Below are positions 16,924-26,020 of a stretch of 64,000 nucleotides of DNA, one piece after another. Both the position numbers and the translations under genes were made by a program. The stretch is from Streptomyces sp. SLBN-31. GTDB taxonomy: Bacteria > Actinomycetota > Actinomycetes > Streptomycetales > Streptomycetaceae. Below the pieces are notes generated by a model. That model did no database searches and had not been told where the DNA came from. It worked only from the letters and a program-made list of their open reading frames with translations. Position 1 is the first letter of the stretch. Each line of letters starts with the position of its first letter. The stretch is from positions 744,001-808,000 of the forward strand of contig NZ_VFNC01000002.1 of NCBI RefSeq assembly GCF_006715395.1. Reading direction: 5' to 3'.

Positions 16924-18021
16924 ATGGAGCACGATCTGAGTCCTTCAACCCTCTCCGAGCTCCGGCGCCCGCGGCCGTATCCGGCCGTCTCCGTGCTGAC
17001 GCCGACGCATCGCCGGGAGCCCGACAACGCCCAGGATCCGGTCCGGCTGCGCAACGTCGTGGCCGAGGCCAAGAAACAGCTGGAGGCCGATCCCTCGGTG
17101 ACGCGGGAACGGCGCTCCGACGTGGTCCGCCAACTCGACAAGGCCCTCATGGAGGTGGATCTGGCCCACGCCGAGGACGGCCTGGCGATCTTCGCCGCTC
17201 CGGGTGAACACCAGGTGTGGTCGCTGGCCCGCACCGTGCCCGAGCGGGTGGTCCTCTCGGACACCTTCCTGACCCGCAACCTGGTCTCCGCGCACGCCGC
17301 CGAGCGGCCGTTCTGGGTACTGTCGGTCTCCGCCGACCGGGTCACCCTGTGGAGCGGCGGCATCGATCGCGTCACGGAGGACCGCAGCGGCGGCTTCCCG
17401 ATGAACCGGCCGACGCCGAACTTCGACGCCGAGCGGCTGGAGCGGATCGGCGACGTGCCGAGCACCTTCCGCGACGAGGGCATCCGCCACTTCCTGCGGG
17501 AGGCCGACGCGACCATGGGCATGGTGCTGCGCGGGCAGCCACGGCGGCTCTACGTCACCGGCGAGCAGGCCGCCCTGTCCGTACTGGACGAGGTGGGCGG
17601 CGTCACCAAGGAGGCGGTGCACGTCCCGCACGGCGGACTGGCGCACGGCACACCGGAGGCGGTGTGGCAGGCGGTGCGTCCGGTGCTCGACGCCGAGGCC
17701 CGGCGCGACACCGAGGCCGTGGCCCGTGAACTGGAGACGGCCCGTGGCCGCAAGTCGTTCGCGGCCGGCGTGGACGAGGTCTGGCACAGCGCCCGCGAGG
17801 GCCGGGTCCGCCTGCTCGCCGTGGAGGAGAACTTCCGCATGACGGTGCGCGACGCGCTGGGCGAGCACCTGGCCCCGGCCGAGAGCGGCGATCTGGACGC
17901 ACGCGAGGACATCGTCGACGAGATCGTCGAGCAGTGCCTGGAGACGGGCGCCGAGGTCCGCTTCGTCCCGGACGGAGCGCTCGTCGACGCGCAGGGGATC
18001 GCCGGGGTGCTGCGCTACTGA
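16924..18021 (+). CDS. baeRF3-domain (release-factor-1-like) protein
   Basis: 365 residues. The pattern YPAVSVLTPTHR at the start, GLAIFAAPGEHQVWSLARTVPERVVL in the middle and LLAVEENFRM and VRFVPDGALVDAQGIAGVLRY near the end match bacterial archaeo-eukaryotic release factor (baeRF, group 3) proteins, often mislabelled chemotaxis proteins. Such proteins are proposed to act at ribosomes, perhaps under stress, but function is unproven. It starts at an ATG with no clear ribosome site (CTT just before it), so leaderless translation is possible. Convergent with the SsgA-like gene. Confidence 0.6.
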   Translation: MEHDLSPSTLSELRRPRPYPAVSVLTPTHRREPDNAQDPVRLRNVVAEAKKQLEADPSVTRERRSDVVRQLDKALMEVDLAHAEDGLAIFAAPGEHQVWSLARTVPERVVLSDTFLTRNLVSAHAAERPFWVLSVSADRVTLWSGGIDRVTEDRSGGFPMNRPTPNFDAERLERIGDVPSTFRDEGIRHFLREADATMGMVLRGQPRRLYVTGEQAALSVLDEVGGVTKEAVHVPHGGLAHGTPEAVWQAVRPVLDAEARRDTEAVARELETARGRKSFAAGVDEVWHSAREGRVRLLAVEENFRMTVRDALGEHLAPAESGDLDAREDIVDEIVEQCLETGAEVRFVPDGALVDAQGIAGVLRY

Positions 18022-18031
18022 GACCGGGCCG

Positions 18032-18445
18032 TCACACGTTGCCGAGCAGGGCGCTCAGGCCGCGGTCCAGCGCCTCGTCCAGATCTTCCTGCCCGGCGGC
18101 CACGACGGCGTACGTCCGCACCAGGAACCGCTGCAGGGCGGCCGTGTCGAACTGCAGCAGGGCCATGCCATAAGGCGAGTGCAGTTCGATCACCGTGCGG
18201 GCGCGGCCGCAGGGCCACAGGTGCACGTCGCCGCCGCCGACCGGACCGCGCAGCCCCTCCTCCAGCAGGGTGCGGGCGAAGGTCCAGGTCACCGCCGTGC
18301 CGTCGAGGGACACGTCGGGCGGGAAGTCGAGGTGCACGGCCAGCGGGTCCGCCGAGGTGTAGCGCAGGGTGGCCGGCGCCTGCAGTTCCCCCTCTCGGGC
18401 GGTGACCAGGCGGCCCCGGACGGGCTGCTCGAGGGTGATGTTCAT
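18032..18445 (-). CDS. SsgA-like (SALP) sporulation/cell-division regulator
   Basis: 137 residues with the SALP pattern: LRYTSADPLAVHLDFP, TWTFARTLLEEGL, GDVHLWPC and a C-terminal helix DLDEALDRGLSALL. SALPs occur only in morphologically complex actinomycetes and control septum-site choice and spore-wall steps by acting on proteins such as FtsZ-recruiting SsgB. Which paralogue this is cannot be fixed by eye. It is transcribed away from the PP2C phosphatase across a 400-base regulatory gap that contains repeated GAACACGC motifs and an AAGCGCTT dyad, so it is probably under developmental control. Confidence 0.8.
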   Translation of the reverse strand: MNITLEQPVRGRLVTAREGELQAPATLRYTSADPLAVHLDFPPDVSLDGTAVTWTFARTLLEEGLRGPVGGGDVHLWPCGRARTVIELHSPYGMALLQFDTAALQRFLVRTYAVVAAGQEDLDEALDRGLSALLGNV

Positions 18446-18847
18446 GGCCGCTCCCCTGGTACGGGTCCGAGGTCAGCCGGATCGCCGACATAGTTACGAC
18501 CCCGAAGACCCCGATCGCATTACACGCAAGCGCTTTCCAGTTTGTGTGACCTCCGTCACTGGGTATCGATGCGAACAAACACCGAACACGCGCCCGTCGA
18601 ACACGCTGCTGAACACGCACCGGCACTCGTTACGATGCCCCAAGTCACGTACGCCGCCTACGACTTGACGACCCTGGGAGGTAAGCGACAGACGCAGCGC
18701 AACCACTCCGAGTAGACGCTGGCATATGCCAGAAGCACCACCGGATCGTGTGTTGCCAAATCACTTACAGGGCGTCGCGGGCTGTGCAACAGTCGTAACG
18801 GTCCCTCCGTCCGCCTAGGTCGAAACGTCCCCGCATCGGAGTGCGTC
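18446..18847. other. Long divergent regulatory region, no gene seen
   Basis: About 400 bases between the SsgA-like gene and the PP2C phosphatase, less GC-rich than the flanking genes. It holds an AAGCGCTT dyad at 18528-18535 (LacI-like core, 83 bases from the SsgA-like start) and four GAACA-type direct repeats at 18573-18618. No small open frame here has convincing coding character. Confidence 0.5.
18573..18618. repeat. Four spaced direct repeats, GAACAMRC type
   Basis: GAACAAAC at 18573 is followed by exact GAACACGC copies at 18584, 18599 and 18611; start-to-start spacings are 11, 15 and 12 bases, close to helical periodicity. This is compatible with cooperative binding of a direct-repeat-reading regulator to one DNA face. 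Confidence 0.5.
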
Positions 18848-20281
18848 ATGCCGTCCCATCTCTCTGCGGATCACCCAGCCGCCCAGCCGCCGGGGCGCGG
18901 CTCGGTCGACGCGCTGATCTCGCAGACGCGGCGGCTCAAGGGCGACGTGGACGCCGTACGACGGGACACGCACGCGGACGTTTCGGACCCGCAGGAGCGC
19001 TGGCAGCGCGCGCTGTACGACCTGGCGCTGCGTCAACTCAACGACATCCACGCCCACTTGGCGCAGTTACGGGACGGACCGCCCGCCGTTCCCACCGCCC
19101 CGGAGCCGGCCGGCGGCCGGTCCGTGCCGCCCCCTCCCCGGCACGGCTCGCTGCTCAGCCGGGTCGGCTCCGCGGAGTGGAACCTGCTGACCGACGAGGC
19201 CAGTTGGTCCGGCGAGCTGTACCAGATCCTCGGCCGCGACCCCACGACCGCCCCGCTCACCCTCGACGAACTGCCCTCCCTGGTCCTGGACGAGGACCGC
19301 GCGGGGCTGACGGCGATGGTCACGCACTGCCTCGTCGACGCCCAGCCCATCGACGGGGAGTTCCGCGTGGTGCGCCCGGACGGCGAGGTGCGCACCGTGC
19401 ACATGATGGGCGAGCCCGTGCTCGACGCCGACGGCGGCACCGCCTCGATGTGGGCCGTGCTGCGTGACGTCAGCGAACTGCGCCGCAGCCAGAAGGCGGT
19501 GAGCGAGACCCGTGACTCGCTCCAGCGCCACCAGCACCGCACGCAGACCGAGCACCGGCTCGCGGTCGAGTTGCAGGAAGCCGTGCTGCCGCCGTGGCGT
19601 GGCTCCCTGCGGCTCCCGCGCCGAGGCCCCCAGACGCTGGACCTCGCCGCGCACTGCCTTCCTCGGTCGGACGGCACACTGATCGGCGGGGACTGGTACG
19701 ACGCACTGGAACTGCCCGACGGACAGACGCTCCTCGGTGTCGGCGACCTGACCGGGCACGGCGTGACCGTCACCTCGGGCATGGCGATGCTGCTCGGCGC
19801 CCTGCGCGGCATGGCGATGGCCGGCACCGCACCGGGACAACTGCTGTCCCTGCTGAACCGGTTACTCGACGCCACCGTGCAGCCCGCCCTGGGCAGCGCC
19901 GTCTGCTGCCGCTACCGCCCCGAGACCCGCACCCTGACCTGGGCGCAGGCCGGACACCCCGCCCCGCTGCTGTTCCGCGACGGGACGGGACGCAGGCTGC
20001 GCGCCCCGCAGGGCGTTCTGCTCGGCGCGACCGCGAGCGCCGCCTTCGAGGAGGTCCACGAGACCCTCGAAGTGGGCGACCTGCTCCTGCTGCACACCGA
20101 CGGGCTGGAGCCCGGGCATGCCGCGGGAGTGACGGACCCCGCCGGCCGGCTCCTGGACCTGGCCCCCCGCTTCCGTGAGGCGCGCACCGCACTGGACTGC
20201 GTACGGCTGGTCGTGGAGGAGTTCGGCGCGAGCGAGCGTCAGGACGACGCGTGCGTGCTCGTCGCCAGGGTGACGGCGTAA
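18848..20281 (+). CDS. PAS-PP2C (SpoIIE-type) protein serine/threonine phosphatase
   Basis: 477 residues: a helical N-terminus, a PAS domain (~105-220, SAEWNLLTDEASWSGELYQI to WAVLRDVSEL), a short coiled segment, then a PP2C_SIG domain (~245-475). Metal-binding motifs are present: GGDWYDAL, GVGDLTGHG, and DDACVLVARV at the end. These phosphatases dephosphorylate anti-anti-sigma factors in stress and developmental switches. Codons 74 (19067-19069) and 339 (19862-19864) are TTA, so translation needs the bldA tRNA and should be late. It converges on the NsdA/NsdB-like gene across a small hairpin. Confidence 0.85.
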   Translation: MPSHLSADHPAAQPPGRGSVDALISQTRRLKGDVDAVRRDTHADVSDPQERWQRALYDLALRQLNDIHAHLAQLRDGPPAVPTAPEPAGGRSVPPPPRHGSLLSRVGSAEWNLLTDEASWSGELYQILGRDPTTAPLTLDELPSLVLDEDRAGLTAMVTHCLVDAQPIDGEFRVVRPDGEVRTVHMMGEPVLDADGGTASMWAVLRDVSELRRSQKAVSETRDSLQRHQHRTQTEHRLAVELQEAVLPPWRGSLRLPRRGPQTLDLAAHCLPRSDGTLIGGDWYDALELPDGQTLLGVGDLTGHGVTVTSGMAMLLGALRGMAMAGTAPGQLLSLLNRLLDATVQPALGSAVCCRYRPETRTLTWAQAGHPAPLLFRDGTGRRLRAPQGVLLGATASAAFEEVHETLEVGDLLLLHTDGLEPGHAAGVTDPAGRLLDLAPRFREARTALDCVRLVVEEFGASERQDDACVLVARVTA

Positions 20282-20284
20282 GAC

Positions 20285-20302
20285 ACACCGGACCACCGGT
20301 GT
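20285..20302. terminator. Small hairpin between convergent genes
   Basis: ACACCGG and CCGGTGT pair around ACCA, 3 bases after the phosphatase stop and 31 before the stop of the opposing gene. The stem is short and lacks a T-run, so it is a weak candidate. Confidence 0.4.
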
Positions 20303-20333
20303 CCCGGGTGGTCGGCCCGGAGGCGTCAACCCC

Positions 20334-21827
20334 CTATGCCCGTGCGCTGTTGCCGCCCTGGGACGCCTTCTTCGGCAGGGCCAGTTCGATCTCCTCCCGC
20401 AGTTCGTGGATCTTCGGGTAGCTCGAGTACTCGGCCGTCAGCCGGTACATCTGGCGCAGCCGGTCCCAGGTGCGGTGGGACGAGTTCGATCCCATCGACA
20501 TCAGGGCCAGGCGTGCGTAGCGGTCGGCCTGTTCGGGGTCGTCGGCGATGAAGCAGGCCGACGCCATGGACAGGAAGTCGAAGATCTTCGACCGCTGGCG
20601 TCCGTCGACACGCAGGGCCAGGGCCTTCTCCGCGTAGTGCTGGGCGTGCACGGCCGCGGACGGGTCGTGTTCGGCCAGCGTGCGGTAGGCCAGGGCCTGC
20701 ATGCCGTACAGGTCCTCCTCCTTGAACATCTGCATCCAGCTCGGCGGGGGCACGTCCCCCTTGTCGGAGACGAAGAGGTCCTCCGCCTGCCCGAGGGTTC
20801 GGCGCATGGCCTGGCCCTTGCCCATGGACGCCTGTGCCCAGGCCTCGATGGTGTAGAGCATCGCCTTGGTGCGCGGCAGCACCTCGTCGCCCGAGCCGGA
20901 CCGGGCGAGTTTCATCAGGTCGAGTGCGTCGTCGGGCCGGCCCAGGTGCACCATCTGGCGAGCCGCCCGGGAGAGCGCCTCCCCCGCGCGCGGCCGGTCA
21001 CCGCCTTCTCTGGCCGCGTGCGCGGCGATGACGAAGTACTTCTGGGCCGTGGGCTCCAGGCCGACGTCGTGCGACATCCAGCCCGCGAGGACGGCGAGGT
21101 TGGCAGCGACGCCCCACAGGCGGCGCTGGAGATGGTCGGGGTGACGGTAGGCGAGCATGCCGCCCACCTCGTTGAGCTGGCCCACGACTGCCTTGCGCTG
21201 CAGCCCGCCGCCGCGGGCCGCGTCCCAGGCCCGGAACACCTCGACCGAGCGCTCCAGTTCCTCGATCTCCTGCGACCCGATGGGGGCGGCCTCGTAGCGG
21301 TCGAACCCAGCGGGGTCGGCGTGCAGGGGATCGTCGAATCGTGGGGCGTCGGCCTTGAGTGTCGGGTCGGTGTGCAGCCAGTCGTGCATGGCGCTGCTGA
21401 GTGCGGAGCCTGCGGCGAGCGCGGCGCCCGCGCCCACCAAGCCGCGTCGGTTGAGCATGAGGTCCATTCCCGTGAATTCGGTGAGGACCGCAGCCGTCCG
21501 CTCGGGCGCCCACGGCACACCGTCGGGATGTTCCAGACTCCCGCCGTCCTGCCGCTTCCCCGTACGCCCGTGCCGGACCAGACCGAGGTCCTCGATGGTC
21601 ACGACACGGCCGAGACGCTCGGTGAACAGAGCCGCCAGCACCCGCGGCACCGGATCGCGCGGGATCTCTCCCGTGTCGATCCAACGCCGCACCCGGGAGG
21701 TGTCGGTCGACAGCTGGGGGTGGCCCATGGCCGCCGCCTGCCGGTTGACCAGCCTCGCGAGTTCACCCTTGGACCAGCCGGCCAGGCCGAACAGGTCCGC
21801 CAGGCGGGTGTTGGGTTGTCCGCTCAC
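20334..21827 (-). CDS. NsdA/NsdB-like TPR regulator (negative regulator of differentiation and antibiotics)
   Basis: 497 residues from GTG 21827, with GGGGG 8 bases upstream. The N-terminus (LADLFGLAGWSKGELARLVN, then TSRVRRWIDTGEIPRDPVP) is a helix-turn-helix; residues ~200-490 are helical TPR-like repeats (…AREGGDRPRAGEALSRAA, GRPDDALDLMKLAR). This architecture is that of NsdA (SCO5582) and NsdB (SCO7252), whose loss raises antibiotic production and sporulation in S. coelicolor. The core genes that flank nsdA (amtB-glnK region) are absent here, which favours an NsdB-type paralogue. Tandem TGGCGNA-type repeats lie upstream of its start. Confidence 0.75.
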   Translation of the reverse strand: MSGQPNTRLADLFGLAGWSKGELARLVNRQAAAMGHPQLSTDTSRVRRWIDTGEIPRDPVPRVLAALFTERLGRVVTIEDLGLVRHGRTGKRQDGGSLEHPDGVPWAPERTAAVLTEFTGMDLMLNRRGLVGAGAALAAGSALSSAMHDWLHTDPTLKADAPRFDDPLHADPAGFDRYEAAPIGSQEIEELERSVEVFRAWDAARGGGLQRKAVVGQLNEVGGMLAYRHPDHLQRRLWGVAANLAVLAGWMSHDVGLEPTAQKYFVIAAHAAREGGDRPRAGEALSRAARQMVHLGRPDDALDLMKLARSGSGDEVLPRTKAMLYTIEAWAQASMGKGQAMRRTLGQAEDLFVSDKGDVPPPSWMQMFKEEDLYGMQALAYRTLAEHDPSAAVHAQHYAEKALALRVDGRQRSKIFDFLSMASACFIADDPEQADRYARLALMSMGSNSSHRTWDRLRQMYRLTAEYSSYPKIHELREEIELALPKKASQGGNSARA

Positions 21828-21888
21828 GTCAAGCCCCCAGGTTCTCGGCTGAGTTGACAGTAGCCCGGGGAGAGTTGCCGGGCGACTA

Positions 21889-21932
21889 TTCGCCAGGGTT
21901 CGCCAGGGTGCGCCAGATGGTGTGCCAGTGGG
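21889..21932 (-). repeat. Tandem 10-12 bp repeats upstream of the nsd-like gene
   Basis: On the plus strand TTCGCCAGGG occurs twice in succession (21889-21898, 21899-21908), then TGCGCCAGATGG and TGTGCCAGTGGG. The array is 62-105 bases upstream of the GTG. A putative -10, TACTGT (minus strand, 21862-21857), sits between the array and the start, so the repeats are in activator or repressor position. GGCGA-CTAT-TCGCC overlaps the first copy. Confidence 0.5.
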
Positions 21933-22079
21933 CATCGGGTGTCAGGTAGGAAAGCGCCACCCCGACCCGGTTGCCTTCGTGAACAAGGGACGCATTCCCC
22001 AGGGTGCTCCCGAGGGGCCGGGCCGGGTAGCGCGTCTCAGCACAGGCAATGCAGGCACACGAAGGGATCTGTTTCGCCC

Positions 22080-23222
22080 ATGTACGCAGCATCGTCCTCC
22101 GTGTCCGCCCCGCCCCGGTCGCTGCGCTCCCGCCCGGCGGGCAGCGGCCCCTACCTCGACCCCGCCGGGCGTCCGGTGGCCCCCGCGCTCGGCGTGGGAC
22201 GGCCGCGGCGCGCCCCGGGGCCCGGCACCCAACCGCTCAGCGGGAGACTCGACTTGTCCGGCCCTCAGGGCGCCCAGTTGCGTACGGCGATCGCGTCGGT
22301 GCACCGGATCTGTCCGGAGTTCGCTCCGGTGCAGGTGCTGCGCCGCAGCGGACGGTCCGTGCTCCTGGTCGGCACGACCGGGCGCAGTACGGCCGTCGCC
22401 AAGTGTTTAGTGGACCACTCGCCCGTGTGGTCCGAGCGGATCCGGCACGAGATAGCGGCTTACCGCTCGTTCGTCCGGCACCGCCCTCCGGTGCGGGTGC
22501 CGAGACTGATCGCGGCGGACCCGGAAAACTGCACACTGGTCATCGAGCGGATGCCGGGACGGGTGGCCGCGCTGCAGCGGCATCCGGCCGAGGCTCCTCC
22601 CCGGGCGGACATCAGGGCGGCGCTCGGCGCGATCTGCCGGCTCAACGCCTGGCGGCCGCCGGCGGGCACCTTCGACGCCCCCGTGGACTATGCGGCCCGG
22701 ATCTCCCGCTACCACGAGCTGGGCCTGCTGACCGACCGGGACATGGGCGACCTGCAGAAGCTGCTGCACGGCATCGCGCACTCGGCGGGCCGGCAGGGCA
22801 TGGGCCAGTTCTGCCACGGTGACGCACTGCTTTCGAACATCCTTCTGTCACCGGCCGGTCCAGTGCTGGTGGACTGGGAGCACGCGGGCTGGTATCTGCC
22901 GGGCTACGACCTGGCCACCCTGTGGTCGGTGCTCGGGGACGCGCCGGTGGCCCGCCGTCAGATCAGCCAGATCGCGCAGTCGGCGGGCCCGGCCTCGCGG
23001 GACGCGTTCCTGGTGAACCTGATGCTCGTCCTCACGCGTGAGATCCGCACCTACGAGACGGCCGTGCAGCGTTCGATGCACGACATGACCCCGACGGCAC
23101 CGGGGGTGGCCCACCCGAGTGCCGCGCCGTCCGGCGAGGAACAGCGGCTGCTGCTCAGGCGGCTGCACGACGACTGCCAGCTGGCCCGGCGGGCCGTACG
23201 CGCGGCGGTCGGCACTCGCTGA
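22080..23222 (+). CDS. Aminoglycoside phosphotransferase-family (APH-like) kinase
   Basis: 380 residues. The N-terminal ~60 residues are Pro/Arg-rich and low complexity. The kinase core has TAVAKCLVD (ATP-binding Lys), the Brenner motif [15 protein letters not shown] (catalytic Asp) and [21 protein letters not shown] (metal-binding DW). Substrate unknown: such genes near development regulators are usually not resistance genes. The ATG has GAAGGGA 13 bases before it. Codon 110 is TTA (22407-22409), another bldA-dependent gene beside the phosphatase. It diverges from the nsd-like gene, so they may share control. Confidence 0.75.
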   Translation: MYAASSSVSAPPRSLRSRPAGSGPYLDPAGRPVAPALGVGRPRRAPGPGTQPLSGRLDLSGPQGAQLRTAIASVHRICPEFAPVQVLRRSGRSVLLVGTTGRSTAVAKCLVDHSPVWSERIRHEIAAYRSFVRHRPPVRVPRLIAADPENCTLVIERMPGRVAALQRHPAEAPPRADIRAALGAICRLNAWRPPAGTFDAPVDYAARISRYHELGLLTDRDMGDLQKLLHGIAHSAGRQGMGQFCHGDALLSNILLSPAGPVLVDWEHAGWYLPGYDLATLWSVLGDAPVARRQISQIAQSAGPASRDAFLVNLMLVLTREIRTYETAVQRSMHDMTPTAPGVAHPSAAPSGEEQRLLLRRLHDDCQLARRAVRAAVGTR

Positions 23223-23227
23223 CGGGG

Positions 23228-23277
23228 ACGAAGGTCCGCGGTGCGCCCGGGGGGAGGAGCGCGCCGCGGACCTTCGT
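23228..23277 (+). terminator. Terminator after the APH-like gene
   Basis: ACGAAGGTCCGCGG pairs perfectly over 14 bp with CCGCGGACCTTCGT, with a 22-base purine-rich loop, starting 5 bases after the stop. A GTGTTGG tail replaces a T-run. The long perfect stem makes transcription termination likely. Confidence 0.65.
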
Positions 23278-23488
23278 GTTGGACGGGCTCCCCCGTACGG
23301 GCCATTGGTGTACTCCACTGACGCCCCGCAGGCCCGGGAGCCGCCGCCCGGAAACTCCTCCATCCTCGTGTTGACATGGGAAATCTCCTGCTCGTGGGCA
23401 TGATTGACGGATCGTCGGCAAGCCGGTACCACAGACCCACCACCGGTCCTGCACGCCCCGCCACGCCCGCTCGTCCCAGGAGGCTGCA

Positions 23489-25465
23489 TTGCGAGGATCC
23501 GTCACCGACCCCACATCCGCCCCCGGCCACAGACACACCCGTCGAGCCGCCAGTGCCCTCGCGACCGGGGCGCTGCTGCTGCCGCTGCTGGGCGCGGCCC
23601 CGGCGGCGAGCACGGCCGAGTCGTCGTCGGGCTCGCTGCAGCGGGCGTTCGCGGCCGCGGCCGCCGAGTACCACGTCCCGCAGAGCGTCCTGCTCGGCGT
23701 CTCCTATCTGCAGTCACGGTGGGACGCGCACGACGGCGCGCCGAGCGTGTCCGGGGGTTACGGCCCGATGCACCTCACCGACGCCCGCGGCGCGCTCGCC
23801 GCCGCCTCGCACCACAGCCAGGGCACCGAGGACGCCCGCGGTGACAGCGCCCGCGCCGCCCTGCACCCCCACGTCCGGCTGCCGGCGGACTCCGAACTCC
23901 CCGCCCGGCTGCGGACGTTGCCGAAGGCGGCCGAGCTGACCGGCATCCCGGCCGAGCGGCTGAGGACGGACGAGGCCGCCAACGTGACCGGCGGAGCCGC
24001 GCTGCTCGCCGCCGCGCAGCGGGACCTTGGCAAGCCGCTAAGCGCCGATCCGGCGGACTGGTACGGGGCGGTGGCCCGCTTCTCGGGTGCCGACGACACG
24101 GCGACGGCTGCCGCGTACGCCAACGATGTCTACGACGTGATCCGCACCGGCGAGGAACGCCTGACGGACGCCGGGCAGCAGGTCGTCCTGGCCGCCCGGC
24201 CGTCTCTCGCCCCGGACACCGGGCAGCTGCGCGCCGCGGGCCTGCGGACGGTGTCCGCCGACGGCACGGAGTGCCCGAAGTCCGTGTCCTGCGAGTGGAT
24301 CCCGGCCCCCTACCAGCAGTTCGGGGAGGACGACTACGGCAACCACGACCTGGGAGACCGCCCGGCGTCGCAGAGCATCAAGTACATCGTGGTGCACGAC
24401 ACCGAGGGTGCCTGGGACGGTGTGCTGAAGCTGGTCCAGGACCCGACCTATGTGTCGTGGAACTACACGATCCGCTCCACGGACGGTCTGATCGCCCAGC
24501 ATGTGAAGGCCAAGGACGTGGCCTGGCACGCGGGGAACTGGTACGTGAACGCCAAGTCGATCGGCATCGAGCACGAGGGTTTCCTCGCCTCGCCGGACGC
24601 CTGGTACACGGAGGCGATGTACCGCTCCTCGGCCCGGCTGGTGCGCTATCTCGCCGCGAAGTACCGCATCCCGCTGGACCGGCAGCACATCCTGGGCCAC
24701 GAGAACGTCCCGGGCCCGACGACGTCGACCATCCCCGGCATGCACACCGACCCCGGCCCCTACTGGGACTGGCGGCACTACTTCGAGCTGATCGGCCACC
24801 CCTTCGGGTGGACCGCGGGCAAGAGCACCGGAGTGGTGACGATCCTGCCGGACTACGACACGAACCAGCCGCAGTACACGGGCTGTGTCACCAAGGACGA
24901 ACCCTGCGCGCCGCACGGCTCCGGTGAGGTGCGGTTGTACGCGGACCACGACGAGAGCTCGCCGCTGATCAAGGACGTCGGCCTGCACAAGGGCGCCGAC
25001 TCCACGATCGACGTCAACGATGTGGGCTCGCGGGTGTCGACCGGCCAGCAGTACGCGGTCGCCGGGCGGTACAAGGACTGGACGGCGATCTGGTACCTGG
25101 GCCAGAAGGCGTGGTTCCGCAACCCGCACAAGGACCCGACGGCGGTGCCGGCCTCCGGTCTGGTGGTGACGCCCAAGGCGGGCCTGGACAGCGTCCCGGT
25201 GTACGGCCGGGCCTACCCGGAGGCGGCGGCCTATCCGGCGGGCGTGCCCGTCCAGGCGGTGTCCCCGCTGCCGTACACCCTTCCGAAGGGGCAGAAGTAC
25301 GTGGTCGGTGACGTGGTGCCCGGCGAGTACTACTACGCGGTCACCTTCACCACCGACGCGCACCGGGTGGTGGTCGGCAAGGACCTGTACTACGAGATCC
25401 AGTACGGCCATCGCGTCGAGTTCGTGCGCGCGGCGGATGTGGATGTGCTGCCCTCGGGCCGGTAG
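23489..25465 (+). CDS. Secreted N-acetylmuramoyl-L-alanine amidase (Amidase_2)
   Basis: 658 residues from TTG 23489, chosen for the AGGAGG 6 bases upstream. A long basic signal peptide ends near AAPAAS. Residues ~45-230 form a helical N-terminal domain with SVLLGVSYLQSRWDAH, resembling lytic-transglycosylase-like folds. The Amidase_2 domain (~290-440) has zinc and catalytic positions in IKYIVVHDTEG, DVAWHAGNW, IGIEHEG and HENVPGPTTSTIPGMHTDPG. The C-terminal ~200 residues look like SH3-type wall-binding repeats (YAVAGRYKDWTAIWYLGQ). It should cut the peptide from the glycan in peptidoglycan, in wall turnover or lysis of neighbours. The GTTGACA at 23370 has no good -10 partner. Confidence 0.8.
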   Translation: MRGSVTDPTSAPGHRHTRRAASALATGALLLPLLGAAPAASTAESSSGSLQRAFAAAAAEYHVPQSVLLGVSYLQSRWDAHDGAPSVSGGYGPMHLTDARGALAAASHHSQGTEDARGDSARAALHPHVRLPADSELPARLRTLPKAAELTGIPAERLRTDEAANVTGGAALLAAAQRDLGKPLSADPADWYGAVARFSGADDTATAAAYANDVYDVIRTGEERLTDAGQQVVLAARPSLAPDTGQLRAAGLRTVSADGTECPKSVSCEWIPAPYQQFGEDDYGNHDLGDRPASQSIKYIVVHDTEGAWDGVLKLVQDPTYVSWNYTIRSTDGLIAQHVKAKDVAWHAGNWYVNAKSIGIEHEGFLASPDAWYTEAMYRSSARLVRYLAAKYRIPLDRQHILGHENVPGPTTSTIPGMHTDPGPYWDWRHYFELIGHPFGWTAGKSTGVVTILPDYDTNQPQYTGCVTKDEPCAPHGSGEVRLYADHDESSPLIKDVGLHKGADSTIDVNDVGSRVSTGQQYAVAGRYKDWTAIWYLGQKAWFRNPHKDPTAVPASGLVVTPKAGLDSVPVYGRAYPEAAAYPAGVPVQAVSPLPYTLPKGQKYVVGDVVPGEYYYAVTFTTDAHRVVVGKDLYYEIQYGHRVEFVRAADVDVLPSGR

Positions 25466-25470
25466 CCGGG

Positions 25471-25968
25471 TCAGCCCTGCTGGAAAAGCTCCGCCGGGAG
25501 TGGCTTCAGCAGGGCGTACAGGTCGTCGGTGATGGGTCGGTCCCAGGCGGCGATGGTCACCAGGACGTTGTCGCTGCGGTCGAACTGGACGCAGGAGATC
25601 CGGCTCTCGGAGAGCTTGAGGCGGCGCACGATCAGGAGGTTGTCGCCCTGCATGACCGGCATGTCCTCGACGCCGACGACCGTCACTTCCTCCTCGTTCT
25701 CCAGCGCGAGGAGGAGCTGGGCGACCTCGAAGGGGATCTCGCCCTCGGCGACCTCGCGGGCCGGGGAGCCCTCGGGCAGGTTGCCGATGATCATCGCGGG
25801 GCCGCGGCCGCCGAAGAGGTCGTAGCGCAGGAAGACGCCCTGGCAGCTGCCGTCGGGGGCGGGCAGCAGGCCGGCGCCGAGGTTGCCGGGCCAGTCGCCC
25901 GGGTCCATGGCCAGCACGTCGAAGTCGGGGCCGGCGGGGGTCGCGCTGCGGCGGCGGAGGAACGACAT
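25471..25968 (-). CDS. Conserved hypothetical protein
   Basis: 165 residues, MSFLRRRS start, with no signal peptide or membrane segment. It is acidic, with motifs FDVLAMDPGDWPGNLGAGLL and LRYDLFGGRGPAMIIGNLPE, and ends LKPLPAELFQQG. I do not recognise a named family, but codon usage and clean composition mark it as a real gene. Its stop lies 5 bases from the stop of the amidase, tail to tail. Confidence 0.55.
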   Translation of the reverse strand: MSFLRRRSATPAGPDFDVLAMDPGDWPGNLGAGLLPAPDGSCQGVFLRYDLFGGRGPAMIIGNLPEGSPAREVAEGEIPFEVAQLLLALENEEEVTVVGVEDMPVMQGDNLLIVRRLKLSESRISCVQFDRSDNVLVTIAAWDRPITDDLYALLKPLPAELFQQG

Positions 25969-26020
25969 GCGCCAATGGTACGGGGCAGGCGGACATGGTG
26001 CGGGGGCTGGTCGTACTCCC

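Noticed and set aside
22080..23222. Aminoglycoside-resistance gene
   Set aside because: Only the generic APH fold motifs are present and the context is developmental; family members phosphorylate many substrates.
23370..23410. Sigma-70 promoter before the amidase from TTGACA at 23371
   Set aside because: No acceptable -10 stands 16-19 bases downstream; the amidase promoter was not identified.
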